From contig CAKJVC010000154.1 in assembly GCA_918026815.1 (NCBI GenBank), positions 248,001 to 312,000 on the forward strand: a stretch of DNA of 64,000 nt. The letters run 5' to 3'. Every line of letters begins with the position of its first letter. The stretch's first letter is position 1. Positions 11,901-24,800 of this stretch are shown here, in pieces. A model generated the notes under the pieces. The model saw only the letters and a program-made list of their open reading frames with translations. It searched no databases and had not been told where the DNA came from. The position numbers and the translations under genes are program-made. This DNA comes from Chalara sp. BL73. Its lineage: Eukaryota; Ascomycota; Leotiomycetes; Helotiales.

Positions 11901-12605
11901 AATTATGCAAATCTAGGAATCTAGGACCATCTAAAGTGGACTGCCGAAGCGGGACACGGCTTGCCTACCTACCTAAGTAGCTAGGTAGGTAGGTAGGTAA
12001 ATAGCATAGGCAATGGACAATCACAACTTAAGAGTAGCCATGTGTATTCTATAATTTTGAGTGAAACTTTCAGCGTTCTGGGTACCTACCAAACTTCAAC
12101 ATGTAATATATCTATCCCCCAGGCATGCTGCGATGCTCAGTAGTCATTAGACAAGCCGGATTGTTACGGTCGCGTTAGTCCGATTTGGTTAAAACAACAC
12201 GTATTACGGATTTTTACTAGCTACTTTCCAGCAAGCATATCGGAGCGTGCCGTTCTTATATCAAGACATACTAAGCCGTGCTAAGGGCCATCTTACCGTC
12301 GCTTGACCTGATCGATTTGCGCTAGGTGGGCCCGTCACGGTAAGCTTCAACACACGAGCATGTCCTGACTCTCAATTGCGGGCAGGTCTGCGCGCATCTC
12401 ACATTTCGCATAGGGATGGAGCCGTGGTGGCAAGCAGATCATTCAATGTAAACAGGGCTAAGTGAAGCGAGCGACCCCCTTCCGTCATGGTCAGGAACAT
12501 CCGGTGTTCTTGAATACTCTTCTCAACTCGCGGCTGATTCTCCTCTTATCTGGGGTACCTGACCCTTTTATAAAGCCTATAAAGCATATCTCCCCAAACA
12601 TATTA
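11901..12605. other. Intergenic between convergent genes
   Basis: The 3' flanks of the aminopeptidase (+) and the adenylation enzyme (-) meet here. Apart from the CCTA/TAGG hairpin listed separately nothing stands out. No carrier-protein domain is encoded in it on the minus strand. Confidence 0.4.
11964..11993. repeat. CCTA/TAGG hairpin behind the aminopeptidase gene
   Basis: Three CCTA units (11964-11975) are followed by a six-base spacer and three TAGG units (11982-11993), giving a perfect 12-bp stem; the TAGG run continues for one more unit. It begins 64 bases after the stop codon, so it would be transcribed into the 3' untranslated region. A role in 3'-end formation or mRNA stability is only a guess. 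Confidence 0.6.
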
Positions 12606-14537
12606 CTACGCGCTTGTAACAGGCACGCTCTGTCCCGCGTGTTTATAGGCATCCTCGATCTCGGCCGCATAGAGATCCAACGCCGCCTTCCGCATCACCG
12701 TTCCCTTCCCCGTGCGAGGAAGCGGCCGGTCCGGCTCCTGGGTGTTGTCAGCGCTTCCTGATATCTAAGGGTGGATGTTCAAGCAAACATACCGTGACGA
12801 CGATCAGATCCGTCCCCAGCCGCAGCCGTTCCACCATCCCCTCGTTCACCTTCTCGATCCTGTCCCAGATGCCGCCGATCAGCTCCCTCTTTGCCAGATC
12901 CGGGTCTTTGGGCTCGACGAGAACGCCGATCCGCTTCTTGTTGGCGCCGAAGACCAGGCATGCCTCGAGGAGCGCGTGCGATGCAAGCACGACCTCGATG
13001 TGCAGCGGGTTGAGCTTTGTGGTGTCTGTGAGGATGATGAGGTCGTCTGTGCGCGACTCGAACATGTATAAGTTCGGCTTTGTGGGGTGCCGTCTGAAGA
13101 GATCCTTAGAGCGCCATTCGGAGAGCTGGGGAAAGATGGTGAAAACTGGGCGTGACCAGTCAAGGTCTGGATTGGGGTGGGGTCTGTGGACGACTTCATA
13201 AAGGCTATTACAGGGCGGTTAGTGATGTAGGAATAATTGAAAGAGGCAGTTCGGGCAGTACTTACTCAGTTCCGGGATGGCGCTCTAAGGTTGGTCCAAT
13301 CTCTGGATGGAAGTCCATCCACTGCGTGTTATATCAGCAATAATTCCTTGCGCATACTATGGCTTGACTTTTTCGGACATGCTTACCTGCCAATCTTCTC
13401 GTTCCGTAACCAGCAGAGGGATCATGCTCATCTCCGTGCTGCCATATCCTTGCCAGAATGCTCCATTTGGACCTAAACAACTTGCAATCCAATCGCCAGT
13501 CTCCTTGGCCATCGGGCCGCCAATCCAAGAGATCTGACTCATGGTCTTCAGATATGGCTCAACCTCTACACGGTGCTCGGCATAAATGGCGTCAAAAATG
13601 GATGGGACGGCGACGAGACCGCTAGGCTTCTGAGACTTGAGAATACAGACGATAGTGTTGGCGTTTGGCTGTCCGGTAAGCCATTAGCATCAGGTTCAGT
13701 TCTCCCCCTGGGCCATCTTGGAAAATGAAAAGACGTGGAAACACTTACCGGTCTATCACTAGGTCCAATGATCCACCGGATTCCATGGAACAACACTGAA
13801 CACCCGGTCGTCACACCGCTGAGATGCATAAACGGCGTTGCACTATAGAATCCCGCCTCGCCCATCAAAGAGCAACCCGATAGTTTCCTTCCCGGCGCAG
13901 GGGGAATCAGCATATCGGCATCAATGCGCGCAAGGAACTCATGCGTGTAGGGTATCGCTTTGGGAACCCCCGTCGAGCCAGAGGTGTGTAATATCAACAC
14001 GACATCTTTCTTCGCCTCCTCATAAGTCTTGCTATAAGGATATAGCGGCCTTGCGAGCGAGGGATCAAGCATCGACTTCAGAGACGGCAGCTCATAGATC
14101 TCGAGCCCGGGCATAAAGGATCTGAAGCGAGTCGCAGCTTCTTTATACTCTGTAGAGAAATAGAGCGTCTCCACACCGACCTCACGGAACAAGGATAGTG
14201 TGTTGGCAGGCGGGTTCCGTGGCGAGAATAGGAGGAGCGGGTGTGAGGTTTGCATCGCTGCTATCTCGACCACGAGGTATCGGAAGTCTTGTACGCCGAG
14301 GTAGGCGATTGGGGAGATGTTCCCGGGCCCAAGTTGCGAGCTGAGTTGGTAAGATGTCGAGTTTACGGCAGCGGAGAGCTGGGAGGCTGTTAGAGGAGAG
14401 AATTGGAGGGGAGTTGTGGAGGGGAGCGTGGAAATGCCGAGGATTCTAGAGGGCGTGTGGATGCAGAGGTCGCGGAGGACAGTAGGGAGGAGGCGGCGGC
14501 CGTAGGGGATATTATGGATGCGCTCGAGGGAACTCAT
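12606..14537 (-). CDS. Stand-alone adenylate-forming enzyme (AMP-binding)
   Basis: ANL-superfamily enzyme that activates a carboxylate with ATP; the substrate is unknown. Five exons join in frame: 14537-13749, 13668-13387, 13321-13266, 13204-12793 and 12737-12606 (556 aa). The phosphate loop HTSGSTGVPK is at 184-193. The A5 motif is QGYGSTEMS, and a SRTDDLIIL stretch replaces the usual A7/A8 region. The catalytic lysine is K524 in PRTGKGTVMRK. The sequence resembles the A domain of fungal NRPS-like (A-PCP-reductase or A-PCP-TE) proteins, but it stops about 30 residues after the lysine, with no carrier or release domain encoded downstream. The last acceptor (CACCCAG) was chosen because it alone keeps the PRTGK frame. 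No other secondary-metabolism gene is adjacent. Confidence 0.85.
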
Positions 14538-17500
14538 GGTGGTGGGTTTGCTATCGAAGATACTGTGCGCTTTTTTCTAGTGACAACTTCTGGTGGAAAG
14601 GGAGGTTTTAAGTTGTAAGGTTTACAATTCAAGGGAACTGATTTTCAAGCTGAAGGTAGGCTGGAAGATAAAGCTATTAAGGTTGATGATGCTCTTGAGT
14701 GAATACCGAAGAAACACCCGGTTTAAGAAGAACTCATTTATACATAGTTGGAAGGAACGGTTGGGAGAAGGCTGGGCTTCAGCCAAAGAGTTGGGAGCGG
14801 TTGGAGAATAGGAGAGAAGTACCACATCATGATTTCGTCTGGCTTACTATCCTGGCGGAATTCTCTGAATAGGACTACTACCGCGAGAAAGCCCGAATTG
14901 GCAATAGGGATGCAGCAGCTGTGTGCCTCTGGCGTTCAAGATTCATCTAATATGTTCAGATAGCCTCACACATCCTTACTCAGAAACTAACCACTAAGGT
15001 GCTGTTAAAGGAGAACGAATCCAAAGATCGTATTCTAAAGTTGTGACGATGGTGCCCGTATAGTTTTGAGGCTCGTTCTTAAAAATCCCTTGCTCGCCTG
15101 AAGGGTATGTGGAGGTTGGTATCACCAACCCTACCAACGGGCTTTGCCGCAGGGATTGCGTCACGTCTAGGTAGAAATCGTTGGTTCTTGGGAAAGCGTT
15201 GGTTCTGACTTGTTGTATAGGAGCCTGCCGCCATGGTCAGCCAATGAGAACGTTGAAAAGAAGATCTGATGATAGGGTGGTTAAGGAGATTAATAGGTAG
15301 GATAGTGAGGCAATATAAATGTTTGATTCTTTTGCGTATGTATGGTGAAAGAGTTGTTATATGTGCTAGCTTTGTTCGTCCGTGGATTAACATCCGTACT
15401 TGGTGTTTCTTGCGCATCGTGAAGTAAAGAATGTCTTTTCCATAATGATATTTTGACTCTCCATCTCGGATAAACATAATTCAGGGCATAATTTGTCTTG
15501 CTCAGCTTGCCTTGCATCATTTGAGTTCAGCTACAACCTCAGTCTTCTGGGTCATTGTTTCGTGGAGACGATTCGTGATATCATCCGCCTAAACTCTAAG
15601 TTACGACCGCTGATACGAAGCCCAACGGTTGCCAGATCACTCCCATCTCGGCTTTATGGCATCCTTTGAGTTCGGCCCGCGGTGCTGATAATATAAGAGG
15701 GATGCAATGTTGGGATGAAGATAACGCGCGCTTCGACTTTCCCCCGTCTAAGCACTTTCACGATGTGCTCTATGGATACCGTATGGGGATGATAAAAATT
15801 ATTGTCGTATTGGGAGCTGTGGAGTGGCTGGCGAAAAGGCAGGGTGTGGTAATCAGTGTTTCCCATTTAGGGATTTGTATAGCTGGTGGCAGCGTGTAGG
15901 GGAACCATCAACCATTAATCATCAACGGCCCCCAAAAGTGGAACTCATCGACTTCCCAATGTATCTGGGTGGCAAATGCCTCTACTCAAACGATATGTGT
16001 CTACCTCTGTAATGCAGATTCAAAATGGAGGACCGAAAACATCAGTCTCCGTACCAGAATTGAACTTGTGTCTCCCGAAATCCGCTCGGGTTTCTACCAA
16101 TGGGTTTCTACCAGTGAGCCAATAGAGCGACCTGACTGATGCTGATGTGCAGGAGGAACTGCCTCATGGGATAATATATGTGTCTGGGCATCTGCATCAG
16201 CCGCACTGTGCTTGAGCGTAGGGAAGGGTGCTCAGGAACAGCAACATTTGGTGCCGCTACCCTCGTTTTGACCGAAATCCTAAATAAGGTTGACCGCATG
16301 ACCTACACCATTCTCCTTCAGCACCGCATAAGTTAAGAGGGAGATTACTAGCAAAGGCATTGATCTTTAAGAAGAAAGTCGGAGAAAAGAAAAAAGAAAT
16401 GTTGGGATATCCGATTCAATGCTCCCAACCAACTCGACTTAGCAAAAGCTTTTACTTCATTTGGTAATCTTCCACCTTCCTCAACCAACACATAATTATA
16501 TCATGCTTTTTTAATTTTTATATTTTATTTTTTTGGGCGTGCGTTCGTGATCGTCGCAAAGGGAAAAAAAAAGGGAAGATCAGGGATCGAATGCAATCCA
16601 CCAAAAGCCGATCTCATCAACAAACAGAAATCCCTGTCAACCATTTAAGTACGAAGCTACCGCTCTACCCGCGCAGACTATCAACATTCCTGGGGAAAAA
16701 AAGAAGTAACACATACAGGAATAGAAATCGGGCTGCCTTATGTGCATCGCAGAGAAAAACATAATTGAGATGGATTGGCAGCGGTGAAATCCGATGTGTG
16801 TCTGTATCGCAATCAACCCAGTGCCTGTCGATGAACCACATCAGGGATTGAATCACTAAGCTTAAAAAGCTGAAAGCGGTCTCGTTGAGCAGTGTAGTGT
16901 CCAGATAGATGTCTATGCTTCTGCAGAAGGCTTGTTTTCTATTTGAGGTGGTCCAGCCTCAATCGTTGGGGGTCAAGGTGATATTGCCCGGCAGAACTTT
17001 CCGCTTGAATGGTTTCACAGCCATCAATTTCGACATGCGAAAAGGGAATAGGCTTTAGCCTCACCTCACATCAGGGACAAATACATATCACGGACATGCC
17101 CGTGGACTCTACACTTGAAAAGGGTGTGGAGGGGCTGACAGCCAAAATGATCTACGAACCGAACAAGGGCACCACCAATATTTTGATCTGGAGACCAATG
17201 TGAGAGAAGTCCACGTGGAAGAGATTGTCTTTGCATTTTTGGGAAGACGCCATATGTCGCCCGGCAATCTTGGACAACGCGGCTATTGAACATGGGGCCT
17301 GCATGATGAGCCCCCAGCTCTGCCTCAGCTTTGCCCTCTGGCAAAACACACCCAGGCCATGCTGAACGATAAGGTTACACCGTATCCGCGAATGCGAGCC
17401 TCTACTTCAGCTGACAAATGTACCGGAGAGGTCAAAGATTCCCCTCCTTGTTTGCTCCGAGGCAGTATGAAGTGCCATACAAAACAAGGCCTAGCAATAA

Positions 17501-18669
17501 GGGGGGGGGGAGGGTGTAAATTGAGTGCTGACTTTGTAAGTCCACCGCTCAATTACCCTGTGATGATCTTTCGGGTGTGCGCGGGGGGTGCAGCACAGCC
17601 GGTAGAATTACAATTTCATTGACCAGTAAGAGCGGTCGTGTCGCAAGTGCAGGGGGGGGATTTCCAAATATAAAGTCCACTTACACTTGCAAGGTAGTTC
17701 AGTCACACCGCACACAAAACAGATAAAGACGACGTACATGGGACGCCAAGTCCCGCTCACTCGAACGCCAGAATATCCCGAGCCGCCGCCGTGTGTTGCA
17801 GGCTCAGATCACATGACGGGCGGAAGTCCATTCATGAGGTGTGGTGGGCACAAATGGTACCTGAGCTGGCTGATCAATCAATATCTTATCGCATCCAATC
17901 TGATCTCCGAATGCCTTCATGGTTCATCACATCGCTGTATATTTCAGCTTGACTCGTATCTTCGCACACGTATACACACCTGGATACTACTACCATACTC
18001 AGGGGGATACAACTGCTTAACAAGCCCCCGTCGACATCACACCTCTGTAGCGAGAGGTTTAGTGGAGGCGCCACAAGCGTGGATCTTTACCCGTTCCAAG
18101 CTTAGAGGTGGAAGCAAAGCGTCGTCAGGGTCCAATACCTGGTCTGAAATGTCAATCATATTAAGATCCACATAAGTATCACCTATCAATAAAACCTAAA
18201 TTCAATATATCACTCAATCCCAGCATCCGACTTAGCGTCTTTTCATGATTCGCTTCATCACTCGATCTCTCATATCCTCTCCACTGAAAATAGATGATCC
18301 AGTCGAATGCCCATCCTCCTATCCCTTTTAACGCACAGCTCTGTTATTCCACGTCTGTCCCCTAACAAAAGCCCCTGACGAATGAATGCGAGCATTCGGG
18401 ATGTGACCCTTTCCATACCCTGATCGTCCACAGAAAGAGCCTCGTAGTGGAGTCTCAAGTGTACACCGAGGTGTGGAGCATGCCGCTCGATCTTCATGTT
18501 GGATTGATGGGAATCTATCGACAGCCTCTTCCGTAATAAATAATTGCTTGATTGTCCGCGTCTGTCTTGGCCGAATGGTTATAACCCCACGGTGCGAGCA
18601 AACCGAGAAAAAAGAAGCGAACTCAGACGCTTCGTCCCACAGTGCTTCTTCTCTACCACTTACCACCAC
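14538..18669. other. 4.1-kb stretch without a recognised gene
   Basis: Many short open frames lie on both strands, and none has a familiar motif or a neighbour that extends it. Small features include a duplicated 14-mer around 16088-16112, A/T-rich low complexity at 16340-16580 and short G runs at 17503-17511 and 17652-17659. An unrecognised small or non-coding gene is possible. The right end should hold the promoter of the gene starting at 18670. Confidence 0.35.
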
Positions 18670-21027
18670 ATGGCCAGCATTCCAGACTTTCGTGGCGTCC
18701 CCTTACGTGTACCGCTGGCGGACAGCAGTGAGCAGCAAGTCCTGGATGGAGCTGTCAAACCGGACGAGGAGGCGGTGGATGTGGACGAGACACAAGCGCA
18801 AAACCGGACCCAGCCACGCATGAAATGGGTTTACAATAGCGACCACACGGATCCTGTCAACTTTGGATATATGTTTTTAGTTCCCGATGATAATCCAGAA
18901 GATCCGGACTCTCCTCCTACCGAGAATCAAAAGAAACCCGTCGTGTCGAAAGAAACGGGAAAAGCGGCTGCTGTTCCGGCACCTAGTAGTTTTACGAGTG
19001 GAGCAAGGAAATCATCGATAACCAACTTGACATCACAGATTTCATCTCAGCCCATTCCTGACTTTGTTTCAGAGGGGTCATACCTCTCGAATGTTTACAG
19101 CACTGGGGTGAAGGTTTCGACACCACATCCTCTTACATCCTCCGAGTACAGCGTGCAGAACCCTCACTCTGGACAACTACATAGCCCACCCCATAGCGAT
19201 TCATCAGGTTCATCTCATCATCATTATCCCCGTTCCAACTCTGCACATTCAGTCACCAGCCCACAGCACCTTGTTTATCGTCCCAGCCCTGAGCTTAGCC
19301 CTCCTACCCTTCCTCCCGATAATTTGGTGCTCGACGAAGGCTGGTCATGGTGAGCCCAAAATGCTTTTGGAGGGTCATAGCTAATTTCTCCAGGCAACCC
19401 CCTATAGACCAAAACCTAGAACACCATCAACTCCCTAATCAATGGGGCATTTTGTTTAGGGATACTACGACTTCAACTCACCCGTCTTTCAGCAACACAA
19501 CACCATCCGCTCCCGCTCCAGCTCCCGTTCTAATACACGCGCCCTCATTATCAAAGAAAAGACAGCGATCGCCGTCACCATTCCAGGATGCCTCTTCCAG
19601 TGGCATTTCTTTCCCTCTGTTGAAGGCGTTTCCAAAACGACAACGTCCAATCAATGCCGACCTTACTTTCAATCGTGGTGTGCCTGCAACCCCTCTTATC
19701 TGCTCCAAATGTCAAATCTATCAAGTTGCTGTACGTGAGCTGCGTTGTTTGATTATGTCATTCTAACTTATTGGCAGCGTTTTACTCCCCAGCAAACTCG
19801 AGACCTGCTAAACAGACAAAAGGAGACGCAGGGTCCTGCAATTTGCAATCTCTGCCTTCAAGAATTCAACATGTATAAATGGCCCAGCGCGAATCAAAGC
19901 CGGATGGAGAATCTGGAAAGCTTGGTCTTGTTCCTCCTACCAGGTAAGATGAAATACTCACACAATGGATTTCATCTGCTAACCTCAAGACAGCGCACAT
20001 GGAAGATAGTTTGCTAAATAGCCCTGGTTTCATTCCTCGACGACCAAGTTGGCGAGGTTTCTTCCTTGAAAAGCCTCACCTGCAATATGACTTTGACGCT
20101 CTAGCCCCTCAAGATCAGATATCGACATCGGTCCAGCGAGCACGTTCGACGATGCTGTGGGGAGACGATTATGGTACACTAGCCAATATCACGCGCGATT
20201 ATCAGAGTTCCCTGCCACAACCTGTTTGTTTTCCCCTCCGCGCATGCCTGAAACACTCGTCTGACAAATAACAGAATGTCTCTATAGAGGCGGCGTCGAC
20301 ATGCCTAAGTGCCGTCTGCGATCTTTACAACTGCTTCATTACTTCCCCAACCCGCCCTCCAACCTGCTCCGTAAATGAATTAATCGCCAATGTCCGTACT
20401 GTACGCATTACGCTCCGTAATGCCTTCCAACAGCTGGAATTTCTCGCTCTTGCTCCTTCCGAGAAAAGGTCAAGAAAAGATTGGTTTCCGACGTTCATCA
20501 GTGCCGTGATGTTGACTATGGCTGCTATTACATATATCGATATCCTCGGCTCATGTCCGTCCCCCTATAAAGAGCAGATTTGGGGGGTGGATTGGGGCGA
20601 GAAGGTGAAGCGGATGCGGCATGGCGGATATGGCATGCTGATCAACGTGTTAAGACAGAATACGAATGGCGTGAATCCATTGAAACTGGAGTGTTGGGAA
20701 GAAGAGGCAAGCCCATTCATTATCTCGACGCCGAAGAGCTATAGCCAAGGGAAAAAGAGCCCCGATGCAGAGCCGAGGAATAGGAGGGAGTCGATAAAGG
20801 GACAATGGGGAATTGGAACGCGCGCTGAAAGGGAGCGGAATGTATTATTAGGGAGACAAAGCCCAGCAGCGATGGAAGGCGTGCTAGCAGTGAAGAAGTG
20901 GCAGCAAAGGTATAAGGAAGATCTAATTCTTGGGCAGGACATGTTTACCAAGGAGATGTATGCGCAGGCTATGATGCGTCCGGTTGCGAGTCTGTGGAAA
21001 GTGTTTGAGATGACGGACACGGGTTGA
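18670..21027 (+). CDS. Uncharacterised fungal protein with paired CxxC knuckles
   Basis: I do not recognise the family. Five exons join in frame: 18670-19349, 19394-19730, 19778-19943, 19994-20223 and 20275-21027 (721 aa). The donor of intron 4 is GTTTGT, which is unusual but gives the only continuous frame. The N-terminal third is Ser/Pro/His-rich and probably disordered. Residues 330-333 (CSKC) and 362-365 (CNLC) form CxxC pairs about 28 residues apart, like a treble-clef zinc site; the first pair lies at the end of exon 2 and the second in exon 3. The C-terminal 250 residues are compact and Trp-rich and look folded. The first Met, MASIPDFRG, is in the context CCACATGG. It could be a DNA- or RNA-binding regulator, but nothing proves this. 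Confidence 0.7.
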
Positions 21028-21716
21028 CCGCTGTAGGATACAAATAATAAAACCTATCCAGACGTATATAATATTTGTTCTTTGTGCAACACTAAGGTTA
21101 CCTAAATAGCATCCGACCTCAGCCTGAATTCAAGTGTATTGCATGGGTGTCAGCTTGAATGGTAACAAATACTGGACCTAAAAGCAATACATAACGGAGG
21201 AAGATCTGTAACCAAGCCTTAATGATATCTATGTTTTTCATTCTGGTTACTGGCTTATGTGGGACGATAAATATTGTGCGATCCTAAACAGGAAGCCAAG
21301 CACGTGGGGTTGGCTTTACTACATTGCCAATCAAATCCAAGCGATGACGATGTTCGTTTTTCAAGGCTGAACCTCGACCTTGTTGCGCCCCAAACATTCT
21401 TTTATCCACAGCTCTCTATCCACCCCAGACTTTTAGAGCTTGATTGTGCTACACCTGGGTTCTGTGCGCCATCTGCCGGTTTCCAATTAGGGCGATGTGT
21501 GCTGTACGACGCACTCGTTACACCGGCGAAATAATCCGCAATCTAGCCTACTAAAACGCTTCTCTGCATCGCCATCCTGGTACGGAGATAGCATCTACAA
21601 TTGCGCAAGCAGTGAAACACTAGAATCACTCTTTCCCTGACAACCAGAAATATCCTTGTCGCCTTTCACTGCTTGGGTTATTGAGGGAACCCTCTTGAAG
21701 CAATCCTCACATTGTG
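21028..21716. other. Intergenic, upstream of the CorA-type transporter
   Basis: No gene recognised. It lies between the stop of the CxxC protein and the start of the transporter on the same strand and should hold a terminator and a promoter. Confidence 0.4.
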
Positions 21717-24445
21717 ATGTCAGCGCCACTTCCTCCACGACTCACTATGCAGCCAGCACCGAGCTCTGGCAGTACTGGCGCTCAGCGCCCAGATCCCACT
21801 ATTATCCAATTCACCACGGAAGGGGCGCGATCGAGTACAACGCTAACACCTGCTGCTGGCGCATCGGCAGTTCCGTCTCGCAAAAAGCGGAATCATCGTG
21901 GTGGGAAGAAGAAGCGTAGGAGGCAATCTTTTGCGGTATCCGTTGAAGATGGGTCCGGTATGCCGCACTCAGCTCGACCCGGGAACTCGAGCAACGAGAC
22001 GAGGACAAGTTTCTATAATCGAGGGCAGAACCTGAGCGGGACGAGTATCGAGAGCGAGGCGCTTCTAGACCATCGGTATGTGCTTGTTCACGAAGGGAGT
22101 AGGATAAGCTAATGGATAAAACAGGGAGCAAAAGAGTATGCGGCCAAGACGATCGAGTGTGATGGCTTTGGGTGCAAATCCCTTTGGACAACAACCTGTT
22201 TTTGAATCTCCTACTTCGTATCGACCTACATACCCGAACCCATTCTCTGAACGTCAGGTTAGTCGGAAGGCGACAGTTAAAAGTGATAGTGGTGATGAGG
22301 ACGACGAGAGGGCACCGCTTCTGTCAAGCAGCTCGCGAGTAAAGACAATGCCAGTATTGGGCTTTGGTACACCGAGTGGAGACGGTACAAAGCCAAAGCT
22401 CAGCAGACAATCATCGAAGTCATCATCAAGGAGCAAGAAGAGGCAAACTATATATGACAAGATAATACCGGCTTTTCCCAGCAATAATGAGGAGTATAAT
22501 GTCAATTATCCGCCGTCTGTGCCTCAGAGTCCAGAACTAGGTGCTTCAAATATGGATTTTGGAGACATGCTTGCAAGGGAAGACTTCTCGCCTCCAAATG
22601 GAGGGGAATTAACTAGCGAGCATGATATAGACGAAAATGGCACTCCCCCGTCTTTCCAAAGACGGCATACCATCGCTTTGCAAGCGCAGGAAGATGTGTG
22701 CTTCCCAATTGAAGGCATGTCTGAATTGGGAGACGACGATCTAACGAGGCCAGGGGACGGTACGTACCGGAACAACAATGGACCCAGGAGAAGAAGAGCG
22801 AAATGGCCAGATTTGACTATGCTGGACGAATGGAGTAGATTTGAGAAAGAGGGTAGAAGTGAGGAACGACGGGCAAAGAGAATCACAGAGCCACAACTCA
22901 TTGGAGGACGACTAAGGCCAGTGCATAAAGGCTGGCATCGCGCTGAGGATGATGCACCTTACAGGTTTACGTACTTCAATGAGGAGTTCCAGAGCACAAT
23001 TCACAGTCAAACTATATCCGAGTTGGTTCAGCCTGGAAGCAGTTTCCGCGAGCTTTTCATCCCTGACCGCCCAGAATTAAGTGATTCTGAATCGGATGAG
23101 GAGGAAGAAGAAGCCAATCCTATGTTTCGTCAGCCAAGGGATGATCATCACATCCGACATCCAAGTGGGCAAAATGGGGATTCGAGAGGTCCCACGCGTC
23201 AGACATCGATCGCGGAGACTATGCGACCAGGTGGTTCTGTTGCAGGAGACACTACTCGTCCAGGGTCAGTCAAGGCCGATGAAAAGGGTTCTAGAGAAGC
23301 ATCGAATGACGCGACACCGAACCGCTCCAAATCACCTACAACCAGCAATATCGAACCAAAAGGCGAGAAGCCAAAACGGTATGGTGAGCGTCCTACATGG
23401 TGGCTCGACGTCTTGTCCCCCACGGAGGCTGAGATGAAGGTCCTTTCTAAGACTTTCGGCATCCATCCGCTCACCGCAGAAGATATCATGGTGCAAGAAG
23501 CCCGTGAGAAGGTCGAACTCTTCCGAAACTACTACTTCGTCAACTACCGCTCTTTCGAGCAAGATATGAACAATGAAGACTTTCTAGAGCCTGTAAACAT
23601 GTACGTTGTGGTCTTCCGCGAGGGCGTTATCAGCTTCCACTTTTCTCTGACTCCACATCCTGCCAACGTCCGCCGGCGGATTCGCCAGCTCAAAGATTAT
23701 CTTATCCTGAGCTCAGACTGGATCTCTTATGCCATTATTGACGATATCACGGATGTCTTTGCCCCGTTAATTCAAAATATCGAGGATGAGGTTGACGATA
23801 TCGACGATGAGATTCTTAAGATGCACACTGTAGGCGATGATGATGATAATAAAGACGAAAAAAAATCCGAAGCGGGAGACGGTACGTCAGGGCAAAGCGG
23901 CGGCGATATGCTGCGTCGTGTCGGCAATTGTAGGAAGAAGGTCATGGGCCTCTATCGATTGCTGGGGAACAAAGCAGATGTCATTAAAGGTTTTGCGAAG
24001 CGATGCAATGAGCACTGGGAAATTGCACCACGCAGCGAGATCGGGCTTTATTTGGGTGATATTCAGGATCATATTGTGACTATGACTGGTAACCTTTCAC
24101 ATTACGAAAAGTAAGTCCATTCCTTCTTCCCTTCTTGCCAGTGTAATATGTACTGACGGTCAAACCAGGATTCTGGCCCGTTCTCACGGCAACTACCTGG
24201 CACAAATTAACATCCGAATGAACGAGCGTCAAGAACAAACCGCAGACGTCCTCGGCAAGCTTACCGTCCTCGGTACTATTGTCCTGCCTATGAACATAAT
24301 CACGGGTTTATGGGGCATGAACGTCTGGGTACCAGGACAGGAGTACGAGGGGGATCTGACCTGGTTCTGGTGCCTCACCGCGGGTCTGTTGGTATTTGGT
24401 CTTTCATGCTTCTTCATCGCGAAGTTGTTGTATCGCATCGTGTAG
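21717..24445 (+). CDS. CorA-family Mg2+ transporter (ALR/MNR2 type)
   Basis: Magnesium (divalent cation) channel of the CorA family. Three exons join in frame: 21717-22075, 22125-24110 and 24169-24445 (873 aa). The long N-terminal cytosolic region (about 1-450) is Ser/Arg-rich and probably regulatory. The CorA soluble domain follows (RPTWWLDVLSPTEAEM, HPLTAEDI, YYFVNYRSF). The last exon carries the first pore helix and the signature GMN at 831-833 (ITGLWGMN), then the second membrane helix (FWCLTAGLLVFGLSCFF) close to the C-terminus. The long N-terminus fits fungal ALR1 (plasma membrane) or MNR2 (vacuole); the sequence does not settle which. The extra bases before 21717 read GTG and are not used. 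The protein is longer than bacterial CorA, as usual in fungi. Confidence 0.92.
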
Positions 24446-24726
24446 AAGAGATGAGGAAGGTGTACGATTATCGGACGGAGAGAAATGTACATATGGCAGC
24501 GGGTATACTCAAACGCTGATAAGGCTAATTTAGACCGCATTGGATACTGGCATAGCGGGATGTACAAAAGCAACAATAGAGCGTCCTCCTAATATTTCGT
24601 TTCTCGCATGCCGTATGATTTATGTCCGTGACCACCTTACACAAATGAATCATTCCTCACCCAAGGTGAATTTAGCTTATATTCTCATTTAAAACCCAGA
24701 GCCTCACAAACAGGCAAACGACAAAC

Positions 24727-24800
24727 GCTCCGTTAGTCCAATGGCATAAGACGCTGGCGCTAGGTAAGCTGGAGATATCGGTTCGACTCTGGTACGGAGA
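24727..24800 (+). tRNA. tRNA-like gene, isotype unclear, possibly decayed
   Basis: A 74-nt stretch has an A box (TAGTCCAATGG, 24734-24744) and a B box (GGTTCGACTCT, 24780-24790) at the right spacing, with a 3' T-rich Pol III stop tract from about 24808. Acceptor arms CTCCGT/ACGGAG pair, but the outermost G:A does not. The T arm pairs with two wobbles. The D arm has one mismatch, and the anticodon stem CTGGC/GCTGG has two wobbles around a nine-base loop (GCTAGGTAA) instead of seven. The overall layout resembles an arginine tRNA, but no anticodon can be read safely. It is either an unusual tRNA or a pseudogene. Confidence 0.55.

Noticed and set aside
15079..15477. 132-codon minus-strand frame
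   Set aside because: Composition looks random, and the repeated NQRF words reflect a short DNA duplication rather than a domain.
16340..16580. Transcription terminator or origin in the A/T-rich runs
   Set aside because: Simple low-complexity DNA with no supporting structure or neighbouring gene end.
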